Positions 27,368 to 36,400 of a stretch of 64,000 nucleotides of DNA are shown here, piece after piece. Source of the stretch: Nitrospira sp. (GTDB lineage Bacteria; Nitrospirota; Nitrospiria; Nitrospirales; Nitrospiraceae); the NCBI GenBank assembly GCA_009594995.1, contig VOPR01000025.1, positions 62,001-126,000 on the forward strand, given 5' to 3'. A model generated the notes under the pieces. That model was not told where the DNA came from. It did not search any database and saw only the letters and a program-made list of their open reading frames with translations. The position numbers and the translations under genes are program-made. Position 1 is the stretch's first letter; every line of letters starts with the position of its first letter.

Positions 27368-28411
27368 ATGCTGACTCACGGCTCCCGCTCCTCCCTGACG
27401 CAAGCATTGAACTCCGGACTCCTCGGATTGACCCTGCTGGGAGCCATGACCGCCGGTTGCTCCTCCGCCCCCTCCTCCATTCAACAAACTGCCGCCACGC
27501 AGCCGCAAGGCTCCGTCCGGCTCGAAGAAGTCGCCGATTGGGAATTTGAAGCCTCCCATCCCAGCTCCATTGATACCGCTACCCTCGACAGCCTGTTGCG
27601 AGCTGTCATGATTGCGGAGGCGCAGACGGATCTATCGAATCTGCCCGTGGATGGCAGCAAGCCGATGGCAGTGTTCAGCGATGAGGACGTGCACTATCTT
27701 GCTCCCCTGCTAGCCCAAGCGTTGTCCCAAGCGCAACCCGAATATGTGGTCGCTTTCCGGCTATCCTCATCGGCAGGGTCAGGCTCTGAACCCACCGCGG
27801 GCACCCTTTACGTCAAGAACGACCGGTTATATCTTACGCTCACCGAGCACAACGGCTCCCTGGCGAAGGTCGAGTCGACGTTGTTCGGGAGCGGAAGACC
27901 GGCGCGTCTCGTGAGCATCACACCGGCCACCGCCGGACAAATTGAGCAGGCAGTACCGGCTGTGGTCCAGGGGCGGCAGCAGATGAAGTCCCTCGTGATC
28001 GACTACAGTCTGTTTGCCAAAAAGCAGGAACCGGCGCCGATGGTGGCGGTAAGTCCAGTAACGCCGATGCCTCAACCGGTCCAGACCATGCCCGCTCGAC
28101 CGGTAGCCGTCATGCCGACGGAACAGCCGGCCAAGACTCAGCCCTCCGTCCAACCATCGATCACAGACAAAGTTGCGGTGAACGTGCATTCCGCCGAGGA
28201 CGAACGATTGAGCGATACGCTTCAGGAATTGCAGGATGCGCGGGAAGCCATGGCCCGTAAGGATGCGAAAATCAGCGCCCTGCGAAGAGACTTGGAGTCG
28301 ATGCGGATGCAGTTGGAAACGAAGGACAAGGAACTTCGAGCAGTAAAAAGCACTCAGCAGACGCAACCCAAACGCGAAACTCGTAACAAGGCCGAACTCA
28401 CCGTTCGCTGA
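27368..28411 (+). CDS. Lipoprotein with C-terminal coiled coil, function unknown
   Basis: 347 aa. Lipoprotein signal ending in the lipobox MTAGC (Cys near residue 31). A globular part (about 50-230) contains PEYVVAFRLSSSAG and LYVKNDRLYLTLTEH, followed by a Pro/Gln/Met-rich linker (about 230-280) and a charged coiled coil (about 280-345, ELQDAREAMARKDAKISALR). The architecture suggests an envelope protein spanning peptidoglycan. No family is recognised. GAAGGAAGACCGCC precedes the start. Confidence 0.75.
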   Translation: MLTHGSRSSLTQALNSGLLGLTLLGAMTAGCSSAPSSIQQTAATQPQGSVRLEEVADWEFEASHPSSIDTATLDSLLRAVMIAEAQTDLSNLPVDGSKPMAVFSDEDVHYLAPLLAQALSQAQPEYVVAFRLSSSAGSGSEPTAGTLYVKNDRLYLTLTEHNGSLAKVESTLFGSGRPARLVSITPATAGQIEQAVPAVVQGRQQMKSLVIDYSLFAKKQEPAPMVAVSPVTPMPQPVQTMPARPVAVMPTEQPAKTQPSVQPSITDKVAVNVHSAEDERLSDTLQELQDAREAMARKDAKISALRRDLESMRMQLETKDKELRAVKSTQQTQPKRETRNKAELTVR

Positions 28412-28428
28412 CCGTTCGCGTACCCCGC

Positions 28429-29145
28429 TCAACCCACATCGATCAACTCGGGTTTCAACAGCACAATCTCTCTCGATATCGGCTGCCGGAAATTCATCCG
28501 GCAGTAACAGCCATACGTCACGTAAGTATCCTGCAGGCAGTAGAGGGCGATCTCCTTGCCCTGCCCGTCCGCCCACATCTGGGCCACCTGCGACCCGCTT
28601 CCCGATTTGCTCTCAACATTCAACGCCCGGGCCAGTACATCCAGCTTGACCCATCCGCGGTTATCCCAGTTACTCCAGATGGCCATGGTGTCGTACACCG
28701 GCTCCGCGCGAAACTTGGCCAGATTGATCTCCATACTGGGCTTGACCTGGTGGATGATCGACCGCTTTTTAATGAAGGGCAGGTCGAAATTCAATCCGTT
28801 GTGGGTAATGAACAGCGAAGGGCGCACCTGGGCGAGGTGGCTCCAGAAACCGCGCAGCAGCTCCTGTTCATTTGCGCCATACCAGGACATCGCCCCCCGG
28901 GGCTCAAGGTTATCCGTGAACTCCAGCAAGCCGATACAGACGATTTTGCTGAACGTACCGTCGAAGGAAGACTTCTCGTAGAGTTCATCCTCCACTCGGT
29001 GCTGCGCCTGCGCCTCCCCGACCGCAAACAAATCGCCGCCGGTTTCCTCGAACGTGGCCTCGTCCGACGTGAGCTGCCGCCCGGCGATCCGCGCCCATTC
29101 CTCTCTGGGGGCCTGCACCGTTTCGATATCCAGCACCACCTTCAT
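28429..29145 (-). CDS. DEDD-type 3'-5' exonuclease (PolB-like RNase H fold)
   Basis: 238 aa. Exonuclease motifs are seen in order: VVLDIETV (ExoI, Asp and Glu), THNGLNFDLPFI (ExoII, Asp) and YCLQDTYVTY (ExoIII, Y-x3-D-type end). This fits predicted 3'-5' exonucleases related to the DNA polymerase B proofreading domain. It is the third gene of a mutY-mutT-exonuclease run on the minus strand, 6 bp after mutT with GAGGCGT at its start, which suggests a DNA-repair role. Confidence 0.82.
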   Translation of the reverse strand: MKVVLDIETVQAPREEWARIAGRQLTSDEATFEETGGDLFAVGEAQAQHRVEDELYEKSSFDGTFSKIVCIGLLEFTDNLEPRGAMSWYGANEQELLRGFWSHLAQVRPSLFITHNGLNFDLPFIKKRSIIHQVKPSMEINLAKFRAEPVYDTMAIWSNWDNRGWVKLDVLARALNVESKSGSGSQVAQMWADGQGKEIALYCLQDTYVTYGCYCRMNFRQPISREIVLLKPELIDVG

Positions 29146-29151
29146 ACGCCT

Positions 29152-29544
29152 CTACACCTTCCCCTGCTGAAGCGCCGCGATAACCGGCTGGTCGGCCGGA
29201 GGAAACTCGAACGCGGCCATCTCATGAGGATAGACCCATCGAAGCTCCGCGCAGTCCAGCGCGACCGCAACACCGGCTTCGATCCGGCAACAAAAGAAAT
29301 GCAGTTCCACAACCTTCTCGGGATATTCATGCCGTACGATCTGAAAAGGAGTCGGGGTACCGATCCGGATGTTCAGTTCCTCCCATAACTCCCGATGCAG
29401 ACATTCCTCCAGTGTTTCGCCTACTTCACGTTTCCCACCCGGAAACTCCCACAGGCCGCCCAGGTGCGCACCCGCCTTACGGCGCGCGATCAAATAGCGG
29501 CCTTCGTCCGTAATGATACCCGCCGCAACCTCGATCACCTTCAT
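29152..29544 (-). CDS. MutT-type NUDIX pyrophosphohydrolase
   Basis: 130 aa. The NUDIX box is intact, spanning about residues 36-58 (key residues GG...E...REL.EE, ending REVGETLEECLHRELWEEL). The N-terminal VAAGIITDEGRYLIARR is typical of MutT/8-oxo-dGTP diphosphatases. It lies 57 bp downstream of a MutY that lacks its own MutT-like C-terminal domain, and directly before an exonuclease gene. Removal of oxidised nucleotides is the likely role; CTP or other dNTP pyrophosphatase activity is possible. Confidence 0.85.
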   Translation of the reverse strand: MKVIEVAAGIITDEGRYLIARRKAGAHLGGLWEFPGGKREVGETLEECLHRELWEELNIRIGTPTPFQIVRHEYPEKVVELHFFCCRIEAGVAVALDCAELRWVYPHEMAAFEFPPADQPVIAALQQGKV

Positions 29545-29601
29545 ACTGACCCATGACGCCTACGCCGTGACGCATACACCAAAAGCGCTGTCGGTGCGCC
29601 A

Positions 29602-30327
29602 CTACGACTTCTTGCCCTCGAAGGGATAGGTCTTGCAGAACGTCTTCATCGGGCAGAGGAGACAATAGGGATCGCGCGCGGTGCAGACCGTCGCGCCGAA
29701 GTCCATGATCGCCTGGTTGAAATCATACCCTTTTCCGCGCGGAATCAACGCTTCGGACAGTTCCCAGAGCGCGGCTTTTTGCGCCTTGGGATCACCTTCG
29801 GCGATGAACACCCGGTGCAGCACGCGGATCACGTTGGTGTCGAGAATCGGCGCGTCCTCGTTGAACGCAAACGAACGGATCGCCCCGGCGGTATAGCGCC
29901 CGATGCCCTTGAAGGAGAGCAACTCCTCCGCATCACTCGGCAACTGTCCCCCGTACCGCGCCACCGTCTCACATGCGATGCTGTGCAACCGCTCGGGACG
30001 GATATTGTAGCCCAACGGATACCAGGTCTGTTTGACATCCGCGACCGGCGCACCGGCCAAATCTGCGAACGAGGGGTATCGCTCCAAAAACTCATGGTAC
30101 TTCGGAATCACCCGATCCACTTGCGTCTGCTGGAGCATCACTTCCGACACGAGGATGTGATAGGGATCGGATGTCCTTCGCCAGGGCAGATCGCGGCCAT
30201 GCTCCTTGTACCACTTCAACAAGCGGTTCTGAAATCGCTGTTTCTGCCCGCGCACGAGCGGGACGGAGGGTGTCGACGATTTCTTCTTGCGGCGGGGAGA
30301 TTTCTGGGCGCGAGACTTTATTGGCAT
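29602..30327 (-). CDS. mutY: A/G-specific adenine glycosylase MutY, short form
   Basis: 241 aa. MutY removes A opposite 8-oxoG. After a Lys/Arg-rich N terminus come RDLPWRRTSDPYHILVSEVMLQQTQVDRV, the helix-hairpin-helix LLSFKGIGRYTAGAIRSFAF with catalytic Asp in DTNVIRVLHRVF, and the [4Fe-4S] loop C-x6-C-x2-C-x5-C (CTARDPYCLLCPMKTFC). The protein stops just after the cluster, while typical MutY has about 100 more residues forming an 8-oxoG-recognising domain. A MutT gene follows at once. Confidence 0.88.
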   Translation of the reverse strand: MPIKSRAQKSPRRKKKSSTPSVPLVRGQKQRFQNRLLKWYKEHGRDLPWRRTSDPYHILVSEVMLQQTQVDRVIPKYHEFLERYPSFADLAGAPVADVKQTWYPLGYNIRPERLHSIACETVARYGGQLPSDAEELLSFKGIGRYTAGAIRSFAFNEDAPILDTNVIRVLHRVFIAEGDPKAQKAALWELSEALIPRGKGYDFNQAIMDFGATVCTARDPYCLLCPMKTFCKTYPFEGKKS

Positions 30328-30405
30328 AACAATTCGTGAGGCGTGGCGGCATTCTAAAAGGCGGTGGGCTGAAAATCAAACGAGCGGGGAATGACCGAAA
30401 GCGCC

Positions 30406-30445
30406 GCAAGGCACGGGCGAACGCCGTATTGCGCCCATGCCTTGC
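30406..30445 (-). terminator. Hairpin after the small secreted protein gene
   Basis: Stem GCAAGGCA (30406-30413) with TGCCTTGC (30438-30445), extended inside by GGGCG/CGCCC after one mismatch. It lies 33 bp downstream of the stop at 30479 on the minus strand. There is no strong T-run. Confidence 0.5.
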
Positions 30446-30478
30446 AGCACCTGCCGTCGTCTGAGACGGCTCGACAGG

Positions 30479-30844
30479 CTATTGCGGAGAGGCCTGCACC
30501 TTCGTCGCCTCCTTAACCGGCGGATCGATCACGATGTTGGGGCCTTGCACTTTCGGCAACATGCCGGCGCCCGGTTTTTCCAGCAGACGCTGGTTCTGGT
30601 CGTTGATCGGGAGTTTCTGCGACATATGCCGTTCACCGAATGCCGCAGCCCCGCTGAGCGCGGATTCCCCGCCGCCGTTGGCACGCCCTGAATCGTTGGC
30701 GAGAGCCTGGCCGTTGACCGGGTCAGTCGCCTTGCCCATCGGGTATCCCGGATGTTGCGGGAGCAGCGCCGGATTGGCGAATGCCACCGCAGCAACTACG
30801 ATTCCCACAACCGCTAACAGGAATATGGATAATGAGGCTCTCAT
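30479..30844 (-). CDS. Small secreted hypothetical protein
   Basis: 121 aa with a signal peptide or signal anchor (RASLSIFLLAVVGIVVAAVAFA), then a low-complexity Gly/Ala/Pro-rich chain (NPALLPQHPGYPMGKATDP...). No Cys is present. An excellent AAGGAGG lies 7 bases upstream of the ATG at 30844; a longer frame to 30934 has none. No function is recognised. A hairpin follows the stop. Confidence 0.72.
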   Translation of the reverse strand: MRASLSIFLLAVVGIVVAAVAFANPALLPQHPGYPMGKATDPVNGQALANDSGRANGGGESALSGAAAFGERHMSQKLPINDQNQRLLEKPGAGMLPKVQGPNIVIDPPVKEATKVQASPQ

Positions 30845-31326
30845 ACTGACACCTCCTTGTGGCTGACGAAACAACAACGCCCTCCCGACAACATAACCGC
30901 GAGGGCGCACAACGGACATCTGAAGGGATAACAACCGAAGAAATCCGTGCGGAGGAAGGTCACCCCGGTTTCATAGTCACCTCCGGGACACCCTTAAGCT
31001 TCACTCCCCTTGAACTGCCTCGTCAAGCAGCCGGAACCTGGCCTGCCAAGCCGGTTTGCAGGCACTGGAGCCGGACAATACTCAGGCTGACGGGATCTGG
31101 CCGATAGGGCCGAACCGATACCCTAGGGATTTTCCCACCGCCAAATGGTCGGAGACATTATCCTGATCGCGCCCCGTACTGGCGGCATGGTATGTCAATT
31201 CGCCGGCTCGATTGATGTCCGCACCGGCTCCCCGTCTGTCACGGTCGGGCTAACAGCAGGGAGCCGACGGGTAGATACCCCGGACGAGACCTTGCCCACC
31301 GCGGAATTTCGGGAGGGGTCAGCCGT
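30845..31326. other. 482-bp non-coding gap
   Basis: Region between two divergent genes. It contains several short GC-rich inverted repeats, for example CCCCGGTTT..CCGGG near 30962-30994 and CCTGCCAAGCCGGTTTGCAGG near 31047. A short frame at 31145-31375 has no ribosome site or familiar sequence. I looked for a cyclic-di-GMP riboswitch because a PilZ-like gene follows and did not find its conserved core. Confidence 0.4.
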
Positions 31327-31689
31327 ATGGAATCACCCACTTTATTCAGGGATGCACAAGATCACATGTCTATGACTGTTCACTATCGGGTCTCACTCTC
31401 TACACATTCAGACACGACCGGGGAAGGACGATTGCTGGATCTTTCGTTGGAAGGTTGCCGGATCGAATCCAGCCGGCAGTTGCCCGTGAACACCTACCTT
31501 TCACTCCGACTCATGATTTCACCCAAGGAAATGCCGATCCTGGTGGACCTCGCCGCAGTGCGATGGACGCGGGGTTCAATTTGCGGCGTGCACTTTCTGT
31601 CCGTCCAGCCAGTGCAATCCGAACGGCTGCAAACATTTCTCGCATCCGCCACCCCGTTGAACGTGCCGCCTCCACCCGACCAGAACTGA
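31327..31689 (+). CDS. PilZ-like domain protein
   Basis: 120 aa. The body reads as a PilZ-type beta barrel: YRVSLSTHSDTTGEGRLLDLSLEGCRIES, then VDLAAVRWTRGSICGVHFL. The D-x-S-x-x-G motif is present as DLSLEGC. The usual RxxxR c-di-GMP motif is not clear before it, so ligand binding is uncertain. GGGAGGGG lies 8 bases before the ATG. The gene is alone; PilZ proteins act as c-di-GMP effectors in motility or polysaccharide control. Confidence 0.72.
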   Translation: MESPTLFRDAQDHMSMTVHYRVSLSTHSDTTGEGRLLDLSLEGCRIESSRQLPVNTYLSLRLMISPKEMPILVDLAAVRWTRGSICGVHFLSVQPVQSERLQTFLASATPLNVPPPPDQN

Positions 31690-31835
31690 ATCGTCAGACC
31701 GCCGACTCGTTCCTCACAGAGCCTTCCGCATTTCTCCCTTGTTTTTTTCGGGCTGCTCTTGCATGCTACTGACCGCTTTCTCCCCTGGGGGCCTCTATAG
31801 GCCAGTCCTCTCAACCACTCGCAAAGGGATGCCCG

Positions 31836-32453
31836 ATGAACGAAGACAATCAAAGCCGCCGGATCGATGTGCTGGCTATCGGGCTCTTCGGCCTGGCGGT
31901 CGGCGCACTGACGCTGGGTGTGGCGCAACTAGGCTGGATTCAACACAAAAACATGGTGGGAGCCCTGGTGATCGCCCTCATCTTCGGCGGCGTGGTGCAA
32001 CTTCTGGCAGGCATTACCGACATTCGATATAACGAACAATTGGGCGGTACCGCCTTGACGATGTATGGATTCCTCTGGATCACCCTCTGCACCGTCAAAC
32101 TGGTGAGTGCCAGTTCCACGTTTCAGTTCGATGCCGTGCTCTATGCGCCCATCAATCTGGTATACGCGGCCTTCTCAGCCGTCATGATTTACTTGACGGC
32201 CTATCGCAATCTCACACTCAGCGCGCTACACGTCGTCATTACGCTGACGTTTCTCGCCACGACGTTTGCCAGGCTGGATTTCATCAGCGAGCTCTTGCCG
32301 GGATGGGGACATCTGATCGTGGGGTTGATGGCCTTTTATCATGCCGTCGGCAGCCTGACCCAGGCGTTTACCGGCCGGGCCATCCTGCCGCTTGGCCCGC
32401 CGCTCCTGTTCCACAACCACAAACCATTGCACTCAATCGCCAAGGTGGTGTAG
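31836..32453 (+). CDS. GPR1/FUN34/YaaH (AceTr) family transporter
   Basis: 205 aa, six hydrophobic segments. The region GALVIALIFGGVVQLLAGITDIRYNEQLGGTALTMYGFLW matches the family pattern GG..Q..AG......N..G.....YG.FW. Members carry acetate, succinate or ammonium across the inner membrane. The N-terminal NPAPLGL signature of acetate transporters is missing, so the substrate is open. It stands alone, with a palindromic repeat 56 bp downstream. Confidence 0.8.
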   Translation: MNEDNQSRRIDVLAIGLFGLAVGALTLGVAQLGWIQHKNMVGALVIALIFGGVVQLLAGITDIRYNEQLGGTALTMYGFLWITLCTVKLVSASSTFQFDAVLYAPINLVYAAFSAVMIYLTAYRNLTLSALHVVITLTFLATTFARLDFISELLPGWGHLIVGLMAFYHAVGSLTQAFTGRAILPLGPPLLFHNHKPLHSIAKVV

Positions 32454-32508
32454 CGCAGGGTGACGACAGCCAGCCGGCTGCAATGACGTGCTTCGTTGCG
32501 CGTTACTC

Positions 32509-32633
32509 GTAGGCTGTTCAAAAAGGCTGTCCAGCAAGGCCGCAGCGAGTGAAGAGGCGAATCGTACTATGCTCGTACGGTGAGCCTCTGATCGAAGCGA
32601 GAACGCAGCTGGCAGACTTTTTCAACAGCCTAC
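32509..32633. repeat. Palindromic intergenic repeat (MITE-like), copy 2
   Basis: 125 bp. The left end (GTAGGCTGTTCAAAAAGGCTG then CCAGC) and right end are near-perfect inverted complements. Inside, AGAGGCGAATCGTAC pairs imperfectly with GTACGGTGAGCCTCT, so the element folds into one long hairpin. It lies between the transporter and a convergent SDR gene, whose stop codon falls on its last base. It resembles copy 1 at 23291-23420 in length, shared words and position. I recall similar sequences being frequent in Nitrospira genomes; this must be checked. Confidence 0.78.
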
Positions 32634-33352
32634 TACCAATCGGCGCCGAGACGATCCACCACCACTTGATGCACCACCGCCTGCGGACCCAGGCAGGCGA
32701 GGTAGAGGGCCGTTTCGGCGACATCGAAGGGGTCTATTTTCTCACTGCCCGCCCGTGCCTCCGGCTTCGCATCCACCAACTCGTCCGCCACGCCGCCGGG
32801 ACAAATGGCGCTGACCTTAATACCGTAGGGCCGCCCTTCATCCGCCAGCGATTTGCTCAACGCGAGAATCGCATGTTTCGACGCGCTGTACGTCCCGGTT
32901 CCGCTCCAGGCCTGGACCCCGGCCACACTCGACATGTTCAGGATCGTCCCGCCGCCCTGTTTTTTCATTTGCGCGAACCCGGCCCGGCAGCAGAAAAACG
33001 TCCCCCGGACATTCGTCCGCATGACTTCATCAAACGCCTCGGTGCTGGTCTCAGCAATCCGTCGACCGCCGAAAATTCCGGCGTTGTTCACCAGAATATC
33101 CACCCGCTGATACCCCTGAACAGTTCGGTTAATGAGCTGCTCGACCTGGCTTTCATCACTGATATCGGTCTGTATCGCCACAGCCCTGCCGCCGGCGGCT
33201 TCAATGTGAGCCACCGTTTCCTCGCATTTGTAAAACCGCCGCGCCGCGACCACCACCATCGCCCCCTCCTGGGCAAAGCGCAAAGCGATCGCCTTCCCGA
33301 TCCCGCTGCTACTGCCGGTCACAATCGCCACTTTATTTTTTAGACGTTCCAT
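32633..33352 (-). CDS. Short-chain dehydrogenase/reductase (SDR)
   Basis: 239 aa classical SDR. It has the cofactor motif TGSSSGIGKA, NNAG (LVNNAGIFGG), and the catalytic Ser-Tyr-Lys (NMSSVAG, then YSASKHAIL). The Ala-Arg-Arg after beta-2 (VVAARRF) favours NADP. GGAAGGAG lies 5 bases before the ATG. The substrate is unknown. Its stop overlaps the palindromic repeat. Confidence 0.88.
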   Translation of the reverse strand: MERLKNKVAIVTGSSSGIGKAIALRFAQEGAMVVVAARRFYKCEETVAHIEAAGGRAVAIQTDISDESQVEQLINRTVQGYQRVDILVNNAGIFGGRRIAETSTEAFDEVMRTNVRGTFFCCRAGFAQMKKQGGGTILNMSSVAGVQAWSGTGTYSASKHAILALSKSLADEGRPYGIKVSAICPGGVADELVDAKPEARAGSEKIDPFDVAETALYLACLGPQAVVHQVVVDRLGADW

Positions 33353-33417
33353 GGTCGCTCCTTCCTCACCGCACCAGGATGCTGCTCCACAGGGACAGGG
33401 TCCTGGTCACTCCGGCG

Positions 33418-36400
33418 TCACAACATGTGACCGGTAAAAGCCTGTTCGCCGAGCGTCTCGCGGGCCAAGTCCAAGAGATGGCGATGATGCGTGAAGACCA
33501 GGACCTGGCCACCTTCGGCAAAACGTGCCAGCGCTCGCAGGATATGGGCCGCGCGCCGGTCGTCGGATGTGATGAGCGCGTCATCGAGCACGAGCGGCAT
33601 CTGCGGATGCGCGGACCGTCTGACATCCAGCGCCGCCAGCCGCAACGCAAGATACAACTGATCCGCCGTCCCTTCGCTCATTTCATCGATGGTGACGCGA
33701 GCGCCGCCAGCACGCAAGGCGCATAACCGCGGCTCACCGCCGATGTCGTCCGTGATCAATCGTTCATAGTCGCCGCCCGTGACCAGCGCAAAATAGGCCG
33801 AGGCCTTGGTGATCATGGGAGCCTGCGCCCGTTCGCGAAAGCGATTCAACGCCTCTTGCAACAGCGCGCGAGCCAGCTTCAGCCTGGCCCAGGGCCTGAT
33901 GGCAGCGCGATACCGTGCAGCCGCGGATTCCATGGCCTCGCGGGCCAGGGCGGCACGATCAGAGGAATCGATCGCATTCAGGGCCAAACGCGCCTGCTCT
34001 TCAACGCGACGGGCAGCAGACTGTTCCTGCTCGCGGAGCGTGATCTCCGCGCGGCACTCTTCCCGCTCACTCTCAATCGTGATTGTGTCGCGGCCGGAAA
34101 GGAGCTGCCGGAGTTCGTCTTCGGAGCGCGAAGAAGCATCCTCAATCTGCCGTCGCGCCTGAGTCAGCGCCTTCTTCGCTTCACGCTTCTGCAGAGCCGC
34201 TTCTTCACAGTGCGGCAAGGCCGCCGTGGTGACCACTCCGGCAGCGGCACGAAGTCCAGCCAACACCGCCTCCTGCACGGCCTGTTTGGACGCAGCACCC
34301 GCTCGCTTGTCCTCTGCCTTGCGCTGATCGCGTAGCAACGTGTTCCGCTCCTGATCGGCGGCTCGAGCGGCCACCAGGCGGACGCGCAAACGATCCGCAA
34401 AATCCTCCACCCCCTCGGGCACTGGCTCGGACACCAACGCGGCCACCTCTTTCGATTGCGCAGCCAAATCGTCGAGGATGGCCTGCACCTGCGCCTTACG
34501 CTGCCGCGCCTCGCTCAACGAGGAAGCCTGGCGGGCCACACTATCCAGTTCATCGAGTCGAACCTTAAAGGCGTCCGAAACCGTACCCGGCGGCAAGAAC
34601 AACCGAGCATGCCAGTCCTGCAACGCGGATTGGTGACGCTGCAATTCCGTCTGTACCTCATTCATCAAACGGTCGAGTTGCTTCCGCTCGGCCCGCTGCA
34701 CTTGTTCCGCCTTGCTCCTGGCACTCCAGGCAACGTCACTTTCAACCGCGTTCCGCTCCCATTCAAGCGCCTGTCCGATCAGGGCAGGCAGGGCCTGAAC
34801 AGTTCCAACCTGCTCCTCGCTGACAACATGGCCAAGCGTCCGCAAGGCGACGGCAATGTTCGATGCCGCAGCCACAGCCTCTTCACGCAATCGGTCACGA
34901 TCCGCGCGCAAGAGGGCGACCCGCTCCGCCACCTGCAGAGCCTCGGCCCGCCGTCCCTGCCATTCCCGCAGCGGCTCCGGGGCAAGATCGGGTAAACCAG
35001 CCTTGTTCAGTCGTTGCGCCCATGCGGTCAGATGATCTCCCCGCTGAGCCGTCAGCCAGCTGATTTGTTGGTCGATTTCAGCGCGGCGCGCTTCCATCTG
35101 CTCAATACGTCCGGAACATTCTTCCAACCCTGCAGCACGTTTGGCATCGGCGCGCAACAGATCCGCCTGTCGATCCGCCTCACCCACCGCCGCCTCGAAG
35201 ACATCCGGCGCAGCTTTGGTCGCGTCGAATCCGAGAGCCAATTGATTCATCGCCTGCTTACCGTCAACGTAGGCCAGTCGAATTGCAGCCCAACCTTCAT
35301 CCCTTCGGGCACGGGCCAGACGCAGCGTCTCCGCCGTCACCACCTCACCCTCCGCAGCCAGCAGCCTGAGGCGCAGTCGCTGTCCGTCCAGATCACGTCC
35401 CAGGATGTCCTGTTCATCACGCAGCTTCCTGATCTGCTCGTCGAGCTCAGATAGCTCCTGCCTGGTCTGTGCAATTTGCGCATCCAGCAATGGGTGAGCG
35501 CGCCGCAGCGCCTGGTCCGAAGCCATGCCGACGTCAGACAACGCCTGCTCCAATACACGATCAAGCTCTCCCAGCTGGCGATCCAGATCAGCGGCGTGCC
35601 GCGCCACTTCGCCCAGCGATTGCGCGACTCGAATGGCCGACGTGAGCTGCTGTCTGAGACCAGGATCGGCCGGGATCGGCGATTCCGCCTGCTCTGCTGT
35701 CAACGCCTGGTCCAGCGCCTCGGCACGCTGCCGATAGTGCTCCAGCCGATCGCTTAATCGACTTACCTGCGCCAGGTGGTCGTCCAGCGCAATCCGGTCG
35801 GCGGCGGACGGCACCGCATGCAGCAGCTCCCGTTGATCGCGTCCCGGCGCCAATCGCATGGACGCCAACGCGAGATCATCATCCAGCTTGGCGATCACAG
35901 CCTCCTGTTGCTGCACCTCGATCCGATGGCGAGCGGCAGCCGCCACTCCCGATACCAACCGCTCGATGGCGTCGGCATGCTCGAGCAGCAGCGGTTCGAG
36001 GACCAAGGCTTGGAGTGCGAGCGTGCAGCGTGTCAATTCGCTTTCAGCGTCCTTCAGGTCGCGCCCAGCATGGTCCAGTGCCTGCAACGCCGCCAGTCGC
36101 TCCTCACGGGCCTGCTCAGCCAAGTCGGGAGTGGCCGCCAACGATGCGAGCAACAGTGCGGCCTTGTCATACCCCCGCAGCAAGGGTTCGACCGTGCGCA
36201 GTTCGGTCAGCTCATTCTCGCGCCGCCGCAAGGTCTCCAAAGTCCGGGTCACTTCCGTCAGGACGGCCGCCGCCGCCTCATGCGCGCGATTCAGCGTTTG
36301 CCACTCCGCCGGCTTCGTCTGCGCCTCGCGCCAGGCCTGTCGCTGTTCGTCCAGCCGGCGGCGCGCCTCGTTGATCACGGCATTTTGCGCCCGGCCATGT

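Noticed and set aside
30845..31326. Cyclic-di-GMP riboswitch before the PilZ-like gene
   Set aside because: Some GC-rich stems are present but the conserved core of GEMM riboswitches is missing.
31145..31375. 76-aa open frame in the 30.8-31.3 kb gap
   Set aside because: No ribosome site, no familiar sequence, and it overlaps the better-supported PilZ-like start.
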